Shown: positions 7,740 through 16,045 of the stretch, in pieces | Layout of the letters: each line of letters begins with the position of its first letter | Position numbering within the stretch: position 1 is the first letter of the stretch | Source: a bacterium | GTDB taxonomy: Bacteria > Oederibacteriota > JAAXVQ01 > JAUVAV01 | NCBI GenBank assembly: GCA_021108215.1 | Contig: JAIORK010000026.1 | Location: 103,397-167,396 of the forward strand | Direction of reading: 5' to 3' | DNA length: 64,000 bases | Made by a program: the position numbers and the translations under genes | The notes under the pieces: model-generated | Database searches by the model: none | The model's input: only the letters and a program-made list of their open reading frames with translations | What the model was told of the DNA's origin: nothing

Positions 7740-10036
7740 TTTAAGCCTCCATTTTTTTTGAAATAAATATTCGAGCCAAATAGCACCAGATACATAATCG
7801 TCACTGTCCCCAGGAAACTTGTAAACATATTCAAGGAAACCAATGCACCCAATGCACGATTTGACGGAAATCCGGAAAACAGCAGCACTAAAAATCCCGC
7901 AATCACCACAATCGCATTAAACACAATTGCCCTGCCGGTATGCTGCATCGTATACTGACCGGCCAATACCTTGTCGCCTGTTTCGGCCGCGGAAATCTTG
8001 TAGCGATCTATAAAATGAACCGCGTAATCAATACCAATACCGATGGCGATGCTGGAAACCAAGGCCGTGGTTGTGGACAAGGGAATATTCAGCAATCCCA
8101 TCACCCCAAAGCTAATGACGGCTGTAATCACAACCGGCACTGCACCAATTAAGCCTGCCATAATATTTTTAAACATTAAGGAAAGCAAAATAATAATAAT
8201 CACCAGAGACATTAACAGACTGGTAACTTGCCCCTTTAAAATCAAGTCGGTAAATACCAGGCTTTTATAACCGGATCCGGCATATTTAAGCTCAACATTT
8301 TTCGCGTTAAATGCCGGCATATGTTTTTCAATGATCGCGATAGCACTATTAATCGCCTTGGAGTTATCGCTTTTCAATTGAAATGTCAAATTAGCTTTTT
8401 GGTAATCATAATTCACAACCTTCCACAAGTTTTCCGGGTCCCCTGACATTTCATAAAGCAGTAAATACTGGGCAATCAGCTCTTGCGATTCAGGGATAAC
8501 ATTGTACTTTTCTTTGTCAGCATGCATGACTTTATTCATCCGCTTTAAATAATCAGTCAAAGCGAATGAATTACCCACAACATCCAATGTTCCGACAACA
8601 TCGTCCTGCAATTTATCAATAGCCTTAAGAATGTCCGGATTTTTAAAGGCATCCTTATCTTTGGAATCAAAAATAACGTTCAGCGTAGATGTGCCGCCAA
8701 AATTTTCATTAATAAACTTATCCGTTATCACAATTTCACTGTCTTTTTCAAATTTTTCCAAAAAACTGGAATTGATCCATATTTTTCCAATGCCAATGAC
8801 CGAAAAAACAATAATAACCGCTGTTAAAACAATGGTTATATATTTGTATTTAATAATCCTCTCTGAAAATGTCAAATTGTCGTTATGTTTGTTTTCGTTA
8901 CTTTTTTCCTGCTTTTTCTTCCATTGGGGTAAACCAAAAACCATCACTGATGCGGGAATCAATACCAACGAAAACACCATTGCCATCATCACACCAAAAG
9001 CTGTGAACATCCCAAAATATTTAATTGGATAAATTTGCGAAGTCAGCAATGAAATAAAACCCACCGCCGTGGTCACCGACGTCATGAGTACCGGTTTCCA
9101 CATCCCCTGAATCATATCCAACACCGCTTCTTTTCTGGAAGCAATCGGATTTTTAATCATAAAAAGGTGGAGATGATTATACAAATGGATTCCATAGGCC
9201 ACGCCAATGGCGATGAGCATGACCGGGAGCATGGTTGAAACCGCATAGATCGGAATACCCACTGCCGCCATGAGCCCAAACGACCAAACCACACTGAACA
9301 AAACCACCAACAATGTGAAAAAGGTACTCTTGAAGCTTCGCAAAACAATCAGAAGAACCACGACAATAACCAAAATAACAATCGGGACCATGCGTTTCAT
9401 ATCAGCCGGACCCAGCATCGCCAGGTTGCCTTCCACAATTGGACGGCCGGCCACATATACTTTTTCAGGTCCTTCAAAAGATTTGCTTACTTCCAAAATC
9501 TGGTGATAAAATTCCTGAGAAAAAACATCATCTTCAATTTCAGCAACAATGATGGTCACTGTTTCATCGATTGATACCAATCGCCCGAAAATCATCTCAT
9601 TATTGCGGACATTGGAACGAAGTTGCTCCAATGCTTCCTCTGTTTTCGGTGTACGCTTAAAAAATGCTTTTACGTCCATACCCTCTTGGGTACCAATAAT
9701 ATTATCCGCTGTGTACAGCGACGTAACATCGTTCTTATTGATCTCTTTCATCTTTTGTAATGTTTTGGTCAATTGCTTTATTTTCTGAATAGTTCCGGTG
9801 TTGTAAATTCCATCCGGATTTTCAACAGCAATAATGATGCCGTCTTTAATATCAAACCATTCTTCAGCCTGGTTGCTGTACACAAATGCCGGATGGCTCT
9901 GAGGCATATATTTATCCAGATCGGTCTCCATGCGTGTATTTGATTTCATGACTGCAAAAAAGGCGATCGAAGTAATTAGAATTAAAACCAAAACCGTCTT
10001 GGGCCTCTCCAGCAGTTTATTGAATATTTTTTCCAT
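7736..10036 (-). CDS. RND/MMPL-family transporter
   Basis: 766 residues in two halves. Each half has one N-terminal transmembrane helix (16-30 and about 398-418), a periplasmic loop, and a cluster of five helices (about 216-375 and 615-755). The duplicated signature is visible as LIAIGVAYGIHLYNHLH near 275-290 and IAIGIGIDYAVHFIDRY in the second half, characteristic of MMPL/HpnN-like pumps driven by the proton gradient. No membrane fusion protein or TolC is encoded here; the LolA-like carrier and the barrel downstream take their place. This points to export or trafficking of a hydrophobic molecule and not to tripartite drug efflux. An AAAGGA box lies 8 bases before the ATG, and a weak TATAAA upstream could give it its own promoter. 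Confidence 0.9.
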   Translation of the reverse strand: MEKIFNKLLERPKTVLVLILITSIAFFAVMKSNTRMETDLDKYMPQSHPAFVYSNQAEEWFDIKDGIIIAVENPDGIYNTGTIQKIKQLTKTLQKMKEINKNDVTSLYTADNIIGTQEGMDVKAFFKRTPKTEEALEQLRSNVRNNEMIFGRLVSIDETVTIIVAEIEDDVFSQEFYHQILEVSKSFEGPEKVYVAGRPIVEGNLAMLGPADMKRMVPIVILVIVVVLLIVLRSFKSTFFTLLVVLFSVVWSFGLMAAVGIPIYAVSTMLPVMLIAIGVAYGIHLYNHLHLFMIKNPIASRKEAVLDMIQGMWKPVLMTSVTTAVGFISLLTSQIYPIKYFGMFTAFGVMMAMVFSLVLIPASVMVFGLPQWKKKQEKSNENKHNDNLTFSERIIKYKYITIVLTAVIIVFSVIGIGKIWINSSFLEKFEKDSEIVITDKFINENFGGTSTLNVIFDSKDKDAFKNPDILKAIDKLQDDVVGTLDVVGNSFALTDYLKRMNKVMHADKEKYNVIPESQELIAQYLLLYEMSGDPENLWKVVNYDYQKANLTFQLKSDNSKAINSAIAIIEKHMPAFNAKNVELKYAGSGYKSLVFTDLILKGQVTSLLMSLVIIIILLSLMFKNIMAGLIGAVPVVITAVISFGVMGLLNIPLSTTTALVSSIAIGIGIDYAVHFIDRYKISAAETGDKVLAGQYTMQHTGRAIVFNAIVVIAGFLVLLFSGFPSNRALGALVSLNMFTSFLGTVTIMYLVLFGSNIYFKKNGGLK

Positions 10037-10103
10037 AGTCTAAGTCCTTTCAAGGATAATTTTATACTTACTATCATTCTTGTCCAAACAAAATCAAAAT
10101 CCT

Positions 10104-10195
10104 ATCCACAGATTACACAGATTACTCCGATTTCAAGACACTTCAAAACATTTGTTTTTATGACCTAATCCAAAAAACCTGCGAAATCTGTGGAT
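10104..10195. repeat. Intergenic element with 11-base inverted ends
   Basis: ATCCACAGATT (10104-10114) and AATCTGTGGAT (10185-10195) form a perfect 11-base inverted repeat inside the 235-base gap between the barrel gene and the RND gene. A partial third copy (ACACAGATT) follows the left arm. No coding content. It splits the TetR-led gene series in two and could modulate read-through. Confidence 0.5.
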
Positions 10196-10271
10196 CATCT
10201 CTTTGTTTTAAAGCTTTTATAAAATCTGTTTTATTAATTAACCTCTATCTCTACTAAAATAGGCGCGCCCA

Positions 10272-11573
10272 TCAAAAAGCCACTTTCAGCTCTAATCGCA
10301 CCATATGGATCACCTCCTCCAACCCCAGCGCCTCTATTCGGCTAAGTATCACCGCCGGTTCAACATGACCAAATAAACTTACGCCGGCTTCAAAATTCAT
10401 TTCCATAGTCTGCTGATCTTCCAGTTGTTTTACACCTTTTAGCTGTACATAAGGTTTGAGTTTTCCGGGGAATCGATGTCTGACTTCAGCAAATGCCAGA
10501 GGTAAATTAACGGCATCTAAACGCATGACTTCTCCAAAAAACAGATTACTAAAAGTTGGTTGGAATTTTGCATCTCCATTCCATTCAGATTGTCCCAGAT
10601 AGCCAACACTGATGCTGGTTAAAGCTCCTGAGTCGTAAATAAAGTCCTTGCCTAATTCTATGGTATAAGCCAATGTGCTTTCACTGTCAATAGTTTGATT
10701 GATACCACTAATGGCCCAATCCAGAGCATTGTGTAATTTACCGTTCATCAGCAACCCAACATAAACCCGGTTATCCTCAATAATGGTTCCAAACTCCTCA
10801 TAAAAAAGTACGCTCAGATTACTGACACTAATGTGGCTTACTGGTCCACTACTATCACTGTCCGAAAACTCACTGAACTCATTGCCCGCGTCATCACCCG
10901 GCACATAACCCGGGTTCCAACTAATCGTTAGCCCTAACAAATTGGTCTCACCCATGACTTCCCCCACACCCCCGGTATAATCCAATGCCAGAAGATTATA
11001 AAGATGGCGATTGGCACAAAACTTTCCCATGCGGGCAAAATGGTCCGTCACCGTACCGGCCTGTGCCTGCACTGAGAAAGCTTGCCAGCTCTGATTATAG
11101 CTCAACCCCAAAACCCGTTCATCCAACAGAATGGAGTTACCCATCTTCATCTCCTGCAACCCGAGACGGGCGATGATATCCTTTTCCTGATAATGATAAA
11201 AAACCTGCCGCAACCCTACATGCCGGCTGTCTTCATATTCCAAAACCGCTGGTTGGTTACTGTCGTCCGATCCACTGATATCAGTGACACTCCAATGTTT
11301 ATACCCGCCTTCTAAATAGAGTTGGTGTGATGAAAAAAAAGTGTAGTTAAGCGCACCCAAAAGCATCCCGCCGGTTATCATTTTATCGCCGATTCTCCCC
11401 GGTCCCATCGTCCCTTCGATCGCCCACAACAAAGAAGATTTTTCCATCACCGGAGTTAAATGAGCGCCTAAAATACTCCGGCACTCCCGCTTGGCATTGG
11501 CATTCACCGCCAAACCAAGCACCAGGCCCAGCAGTATTAGCCTACTTAGATTTTTGCATTTTAATTTTAACAT
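10272..11573 (-). CDS. Predicted outer-membrane beta-barrel, partner of the Fe-S protein
   Basis: 433 residues from the ATG at 11573, which has AAGGA about 10 bases upstream and starts a normal signal peptide (MLKLKCKNLSRLILLGLVLG, cleavage near NANAK). The frame can be opened to 11699, but that extension lies inside the preceding gene. The mature part is rich in Tyr, Trp and Gly with alternating strands and ends VRLELKVAF, an outer-membrane barrel signature. ARLGLQEMKMGNSILLDERV recalls the DUF1302-type block of the barrel at 5710. An acidic Ser/Asp stretch (NEFSEFSDSDSSG) forms one loop. It overlaps the Fe-S gene by 32 bases, so translation is probably coupled. No specific family recognised. 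Confidence 0.65.
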   Translation of the reverse strand: MLKLKCKNLSRLILLGLVLGLAVNANAKRECRSILGAHLTPVMEKSSLLWAIEGTMGPGRIGDKMITGGMLLGALNYTFFSSHQLYLEGGYKHWSVTDISGSDDSNQPAVLEYEDSRHVGLRQVFYHYQEKDIIARLGLQEMKMGNSILLDERVLGLSYNQSWQAFSVQAQAGTVTDHFARMGKFCANRHLYNLLALDYTGGVGEVMGETNLLGLTISWNPGYVPGDDAGNEFSEFSDSDSSGPVSHISVSNLSVLFYEEFGTIIEDNRVYVGLLMNGKLHNALDWAISGINQTIDSESTLAYTIELGKDFIYDSGALTSISVGYLGQSEWNGDAKFQPTFSNLFFGEVMRLDAVNLPLAFAEVRHRFPGKLKPYVQLKGVKQLEDQQTMEMNFEAGVSLFGHVEPAVILSRIEALGLEEVIHMVRLELKVAF

Positions 11574-12615
11574 GATGTTCATTTCCTTTTCGATAAAATG
11601 AAATACTCGATTTTGGACAAGCATCGAGGCAATCTCCACAGACAATACAATCCTGATTATCCAAATGACTGATTTTTTCCGGACTGCGGGTAATCGCATT
11701 GACTTGGCAGCTGGTGTTGCAGCTGGTACAACTTATGCAGGTCTGATTAATCCCCAAAATACTGGCCCCGGGAATTTTTGCAATCCAACCCAAAATCAAG
11801 CCGATCGGACAAATACTCCGACAAAATGGGCGGTAAATGAACAAAGAACTAAGCAACAGTACGCCTAATAAAATGTAACCGATCAGATTAGGAGAAAACA
11901 AATTAAAAGCCACCTTAAACGGCCCATAATGTTTATAAATATTTGTATGGGTTATAAACAACTGTGTCAGTAAAACAACCAGCACAACTGTCCGAATGAT
12001 TCCCATAATTTTTTGCGCCCGAGCACTTTGAAATAATCTTAATTTACCCGGCAGCATAAGAAATTCCTGGAAAGCGCCCAAATGACAGGCCCAACCGCAC
12101 CACACCTGTCCAAAAATATAGGTCAGCGGAATCAGCACCAGAAACCACAAAAGACTTTGCCATTCTATTTTTACGCCAATCAACATCAGCCAGGTATTTT
12201 GGAAACTGGAGATCATGCAAGCACCGCCACCGTGATAAAACCCCAACACTACCAGGGAAAACAGCAGCATGACCCCTTTGAAACGGCGGGTGAATTTGAA
12301 CCGCACCATAATCCCTGACAAAATTGTCATCACCACAACCAGTAATGCCCAATACATTTTGGAGTAGCTCACCGATTCAGCAGGCGCTGATTCTGCACCG
12401 CTATCGTTGAATTCCTCATCAAATTCCATTGAGCTGAATTCATCATCGCCGCCCGAATTGACAAATTCATCCCCCGTATTATTGCTGTCAACCATCACGG
12501 TTCCTGATAGACCGGCGTCAGCAGCAGCGATCAGCACATTGCCCACAAGAAAGGGAAGAACCATAACAAATAAGAAGCCAAGTGACTTAAGAAATTTTAA
12601 GGGTACACCCAACAT
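11542..12615 (-). CDS. NapH-like membrane 4Fe-4S protein
   Basis: 357 residues. A signal-like first helix (10-32) is followed by an acidic extracytoplasmic segment (40-80, with DDEFSSMEFDEEFND), then four to five helices. Two inter-helix motifs, CGWACHLG (Cys173/Cys177) and CRSICPIG (Cys265/Cys269), are the CxxxC pairs of the NapH/NosR/YccM family. A C-terminal ferredoxin domain has two clusters: Cys293, 296, 299, 303 and Cys323, 326, 329, 333. Members take electrons from quinol and pass them across the membrane. No NapG, nitrate reductase or NosZ is in the window, so the acceptor is unknown; the secreted Cys protein just upstream (17-base gap) is a candidate. The acidic insert is not usual for NapH. 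Confidence 0.87.
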   Translation of the reverse strand: MLGVPLKFLKSLGFLFVMVLPFLVGNVLIAAADAGLSGTVMVDSNNTGDEFVNSGGDDEFSSMEFDEEFNDSGAESAPAESVSYSKMYWALLVVVMTILSGIMVRFKFTRRFKGVMLLFSLVVLGFYHGGGACMISSFQNTWLMLIGVKIEWQSLLWFLVLIPLTYIFGQVWCGWACHLGAFQEFLMLPGKLRLFQSARAQKIMGIIRTVVLVVLLTQLFITHTNIYKHYGPFKVAFNLFSPNLIGYILLGVLLLSSLFIYRPFCRSICPIGLILGWIAKIPGASILGINQTCISCTSCNTSCQVNAITRSPEKISHLDNQDCIVCGDCLDACPKSSISFYRKGNEHHVKIKMQKSK

Positions 12616-12632
12616 AGCCTTGCTCCTTTTTA

Positions 12633-13163
12633 TTATTTGTTCGCGGTGCTCAACGGCTCGGATTTGAGCGTCATACTGCCGTAACCACCTTCTTTATCAC
12701 AAGTCCGAACAGCATTCACCAGAAGTTTTCCACTCTTTGTACCAATTACCTCAATCTTTAATTTCCGTGTATAAACCATGGTTGATAATTGCTGCCACTT
12801 GGTGGCCCCGATAACTTTTAGCCCTTTAAATTTAAATTTGGTTTTATTAATCGCCGTCGGACAGACACGATGAGTCAGCGTCACGGTCACCCGGGAGGTA
12901 AAAACATCCCCCGCGTGGTAGATAATCTTTTTCGATTTTTTATCCGTCTTGGCTGGCTCTTTTTCAGTTTTCTGGTCAATTTTGCCTACAATTACTTCCT
13001 GGTCCGCTGCAACTGCCTGCTTATTTTTATCCGCCTGATTTGACTGCGGCTGCTCTATAATCTCAAAATTAATCTCACAGGCCGTCGCCACGCCCTGAAA
13101 AAAAAGTACTACGCCTGCACTCATGATGAGTGTTCTTCGTATCTTCCATGAATTATCATTCAT
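12633..13163 (-). CDS. Secreted three-cysteine protein of unknown function
   Basis: 176 residues. Hydrophobic signal segment 11-28 ending ATAC, so Cys29 lies right after the likely cleavage site. Residues 38-78 are a low-complexity Gln/Lys/Glu linker. From about 80 the sequence looks like an immunoglobulin-type beta sandwich: YHAGDVFTSRVTVTLTHRVCP, then KFKFKGLKVIGA, and RTCDKEGGYGSM. Cys101 and Cys155 could pair or bind a metal. I do not recognise the family. Its place between the TetR gene (11-base gap) and the NapH-like gene suggests it works with the Fe-S protein outside the cytoplasm. ACE at 28-30 might be a weak lipobox (VATAC), so a lipoprotein is an alternative. Confidence 0.6.
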   Translation of the reverse strand: MNDNSWKIRRTLIMSAGVVLFFQGVATACEINFEIIEQPQSNQADKNKQAVAADQEVIVGKIDQKTEKEPAKTDKKSKKIIYHAGDVFTSRVTVTLTHRVCPTAINKTKFKFKGLKVIGATKWQQLSTMVYTRKLKIEVIGTKSGKLLVNAVRTCDKEGGYGSMTLKSEPLSTANK

Positions 13164-13174
13164 TTCTCCGCCTC

Positions 13175-13774
13175 CTAAATTGCGTCTTCCTTATTTTTTA
13201 GTACCACTGCCAAACTTTGCCACAGTGCCTGTGCGGATTTTTTAATATCAAAACCGCATTTTGCCAGCCGCCATTTTCTGACCAGTAACCGCATTGGTCC
13301 CATAATGAGGATCATCAAATGTTCTGCCGGCAAGTCAGCCCGGACAGTTCCTTGATCTTGTCCCTGCCGGATAATTTTCAATATCTTTTTTTCATTCGCC
13401 TGTTTCATCGCCAACACCTGCGCAGTTACTTTTTTTTCATTCTGAAAAATTTCTTCCGAAAATGTCACTGCCGCCAGCGCCGGGTGCCGGTCAAACATTT
13501 CTGCATGACCACAAAATATGTTTTTCAACATGGCCGGAATATCTCCAGATTTGGTTGCGAGCTGTTCAAATATCTCCTGGTTATACTGACCAAACTGTTT
13601 CACTGTTGCCATCAGCATCCCGGTTTTATTCGTAAAATGCCGGTATATCGCCGGTTCGGATATTTCCAGGCATTGCGCAATATTTTTCATCGTAAGATGC
13701 TGAATGCCCTGTTCCGCAATCAATTCAATCGCCGTTGTCATGATTTGTTGTTGCCGCAGAGTATAAATTAACAA
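13175..13774 (-). CDS. TetR/AcrR-family transcriptional repressor
   Basis: 199 residues. N-terminal TetR helix-turn-helix at about 11-60: IMTTAIELIAEQGIQHLTMKN, then IAQCLEISEPAIYRHFTNKTGML, with the hallmark YRHF. The all-helical C-terminal half is the ligand-binding and dimerisation domain, too variable to identify a ligand. First gene of the co-oriented series down to 5710. A 24-base palindrome lies 13 bases before its start codon, immediately downstream of a consensus-like promoter, so the protein very likely represses itself and the genes after it and is released by an effector, perhaps the substrate of the RND pump (inference). Confidence 0.92.
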   Translation of the reverse strand: MLIYTLRQQQIMTTAIELIAEQGIQHLTMKNIAQCLEISEPAIYRHFTNKTGMLMATVKQFGQYNQEIFEQLATKSGDIPAMLKNIFCGHAEMFDRHPALAAVTFSEEIFQNEKKVTAQVLAMKQANEKKILKIIRQGQDQGTVRADLPAEHLMILIMGPMRLLVRKWRLAKCGFDIKKSAQALWQSLAVVLKNKEDAI

Positions 13775-13787
13775 ATGACCACCTCAC

Positions 13788-13811
13788 AAGTTAGTTATTA
13801 TTAACTAACTT
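13788..13811. promoter_or_regulatory. TetR operator palindrome
   Basis: AAGTTAGTTA and TAACTAACTT are perfect 10-base inverted arms separated by TTAT. The site lies between the -10 box and the tetR start codon, two bases past the -10, where a bound repressor would block initiation. Its symmetry and length suit a TetR-family dimer. Binding itself is inferred. Confidence 0.8.
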
Positions 13812-13813
13812 TA

Positions 13814-13842
13814 AAGATACGCCTATCACCTCACGGTGTCAA
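13814..13842 (-). promoter_or_regulatory. Sigma-70-type promoter of the tetR operon
   Basis: On the minus strand an exact TTGACA (13842-13837) and TATCTT (13819-13814, four of six consensus bases) are separated by exactly 17 bases. The palindromic operator begins two bases downstream. This is the best promoter match I found in the window. The rest of the gap 13775-14116 shows no convincing gene; the start of the plus-strand lipoprotein transcript must also lie in it. Confidence 0.7.
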
Positions 13843-14116
13843 CACTATTTTTTTAATACCCTTAAAAAAAACGGCACACAGACATTTGAGGTGTCAAACC
13901 ACACAAGTATTAAAGCAAAAATAATTGACGATATTAACCCGCAAACACACTCAGCTGACGCCCATTGTGTTTGCGCTGGCACGACAACACATTATATGCT
14001 TAAATACTTATTCACCAAAAATAACTTCCGGGGGAGGTGTTTGGTTGTAGGCGGGTTTGATTTCAGCTGTGTTTTTAAGTGGCTATAAAAGTATATAAAA
14101 AAAGGAGTCAACAAAA

Positions 14117-15016
14117 GTGAAAAACACTATTTCCAATCCAAACGATTACCTGAATTTTAAAAAAACTTTTTCAACTGCCGGAAAATATTTTATAGCACTC
14201 TCTTTGGTCGTCACACTCGCAAGCTGCTCTGCCGTCCCCATTTCACGCAAGGCCGAAGTCCAGTCAATCAAAAAAATCGGCATTGTGAGTCTTAGCGCCA
14301 ACACTTATATTTACAACTACAAAGCCGGACCAGCTTCAGACAAAAACCTTCATGAACTCCGGAAAAAAGCGCAAGAAATGAAAGAATATACTGGAAAAAC
14401 AACTGATACAACCCAGGCCTCGATTGAACAAATTCTGATTAATTCCGACACAATCTATACCAACGCTTTAAAAGCCATCTCGCACTGGAATATCCTCCCC
14501 ATTGACCAAGTCAAAAAAATGCCTGCCTATCAGGCATCGTCAGGTGAAGCAACCGATGCGAAAGGTTTTGTCCCGGTCACCATATTGCCGGAGACCAAAT
14601 ATTTTGATTCATTCAGAAATTCACTTTATAAAGAAAAAAATCAAAAAACCTTCCAGGATCTGACCGAGCTTTGTAAGCAGCTGGATCTCGATGCTGTGAT
14701 CGTCCTGCGAACGGTACTTGCCTATGAACCAAAGGGCCTGCAGCTCCTAGGCGGATTGGGGAACTTGCTTGCATCGAAAAAAACCAAAGCCGTCCCGGTT
14801 GCGGGCACTGCAATCTCGGTTGTCACCAAAGCGGGTACAAGTGCTGTTTATCGAGGCGTTCTTTTGGAATACAAGGGCACTGCGGTGCCTATGCTGCAGG
14901 GTGGTTTGGTAAACTTTACCGGCGATGATGCTGCGGCCATCAAATCTTATAATGAGGCCATACAGGCGAGTGCAACCGCACTCGCAGAGACCCTCAACAA
15001 AGAATTAAGCGAGTAG
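14117..15016 (+). CDS. Lipoprotein, second member of the three-copy family
   Basis: 299 residues, the only intact plus-strand gene in the window. GTG start with an AAAAGGAG box 9 bases upstream. After an unusually long polar N-region (about 20 residues) comes the hydrophobic segment YFIALSLVVTL and the lipobox LASC. Then follows IKKIGIVSLSANTY, equivalent to LKKVGLCAVTMD at 2092-3117 and LKKIAVMTVYCD at 62642-63385, later LDLDAVIVLRTVL and a strand VLLEYKGTAV, and a helical tail. Its own strong terminator follows at once. Probably anchored in a membrane facing the periplasm; role unknown. Divergently oriented from the TetR operon, with 342 bases between the two starts. Confidence 0.7.
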   Translation: MKNTISNPNDYLNFKKTFSTAGKYFIALSLVVTLASCSAVPISRKAEVQSIKKIGIVSLSANTYIYNYKAGPASDKNLHELRKKAQEMKEYTGKTTDTTQASIEQILINSDTIYTNALKAISHWNILPIDQVKKMPAYQASSGEATDAKGFVPVTILPETKYFDSFRNSLYKEKNQKTFQDLTELCKQLDLDAVIVLRTVLAYEPKGLQLLGGLGNLLASKKTKAVPVAGTAISVVTKAGTSAVYRGVLLEYKGTAVPMLQGGLVNFTGDDAAAIKSYNEAIQASATALAETLNKELSE

Positions 15017-15025
15017 AAATCCCAA

Positions 15026-15095
15026 AAACGGTGTTAGGGAATTTACCTTTTATCAGGAATCCCAAATTACCTAACACCGTTTCTTATTTTTTTTA
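15026..15095 (+). terminator. Strong intrinsic terminator of the plus-strand lipoprotein gene
   Basis: A 19-base stem, AAACGGTGTTAGGGAATTT (15026-15044) with its complement at 15064-15082 (one mismatch), is followed by TCTTATTTTTTTT. It begins 10 bases after the stop codon at 15016. A short A-run before the left arm may let it act weakly for the opposing gene that ends at 15165. Confidence 0.93.
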
Positions 15096-15164
15096 GTGCA
15101 CTCTATTTCCCAGTCGCTGTCGGCCAAGTCATTCACCCAGAGTTACTAGGAGCACAATTTTCAA

Positions 15165-15989
15165 TCAATTTTGAGTGGTTTTGTTTTTTTCCAAAACAGC
15201 ATAGAGTCCGTGGCAGGTCAAACGATTTAACACTGGTACGTTAGCCACCAAGCGCTCCAGACCCAACAACCAACTTTTGGGTAATACTCGCAAAAAAAAT
15301 GTTGTCCTACGGTTGATGAGTACTGTGCCGCCTAGATAGCCTGCCTTTTTTAACACGACCCCCTTGGGTAAGATCAATTTTAAATCAGACAACGTGAACA
15401 GGAATAAGTGATCCTCACCATCCGGGCCGAATTGTTTTTCTTCCAGAAATTTCCTGTCTTCACGGCGTTGCAATTGTCCAAAAGTCGGTAGGTGATTGCG
15501 AAACATCAAGGCATTGGGTGTGGTCACCCATAAGATACCGCCGGGTTTTAAAAACGCCAGCGCTTTTTCAATAAAATCCTCAGGATAGGCGCAATGCTCA
15601 ATGATCTCACCTAATACCACCACATCATAAAACCCCGGCAGGTCCTGCTTGTCAAAGCTGCCCTGCACCCATTGGATGTTTCCTTTTTCATACTTTTTCT
15701 CGGCATAGGCCAGATAATCCGGATCAATATCCAGTGCGGTAACCCGAAAACCCGCTTCCGCCAGCAACAAACTCAAATTCCCCTGGGCGCAGCCAATATC
15801 CGCCACCAAAATTTCTTCCGGTTTGGAAAAACGCGCGCGAAAAACCGCCAGTGTTTTATACAAACGATCCAAATAATTTAACCGGGCATGATGATAGACA
15901 TCCGGGTTATCAATCTCACGTTTATCAAACTTTATCATCCGGTCAAATTGTTCAGGCAGTGCCTGTTTCAGTTGCTGTACTGTTTTCAA
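15165..15989 (-). CDS. Class I SAM-dependent methyltransferase, substrate unknown
   Basis: 274 residues. Rossmann core at about 55-155: motif I VADIGCAQGNLSLLLAE, the acidic end of strand 2 VTALDIDPDY, and the post-motif VVVLGEIIEHCAYPEDFI followed by LKPGGILWVTTPN, the pattern of the UbiG/Methyltransf_23 type. The C-terminal third (LRVLPKSWLLGLERLVAN...) is basic and hydrophobic and may contact a membrane. It lies between convergent and co-oriented genes with no partner that reveals its substrate. Lipid, quinone or glycan methylation are all possible. The fold is certain, the reaction is not. Confidence 0.85.
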   Translation of the reverse strand: MKTVQQLKQALPEQFDRMIKFDKREIDNPDVYHHARLNYLDRLYKTLAVFRARFSKPEEILVADIGCAQGNLSLLLAEAGFRVTALDIDPDYLAYAEKKYEKGNIQWVQGSFDKQDLPGFYDVVVLGEIIEHCAYPEDFIEKALAFLKPGGILWVTTPNALMFRNHLPTFGQLQRREDRKFLEEKQFGPDGEDHLFLFTLSDLKLILPKGVVLKKAGYLGGTVLINRRTTFFLRVLPKSWLLGLERLVANVPVLNRLTCHGLYAVLEKNKTTQN

Positions 15990-16045
15990 AATACCTCCAT
16001 AATTATTTAGCTTCTCTTATGCGGATCACATAGCAAGGACGCTCT

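Noticed and set aside
13891..14088. 65-residue plus-strand open frame in the tetR-lipoprotein gap
   Set aside because: GTG start without a ribosome-binding site, and it occupies the probable promoter region of the lipoprotein gene.
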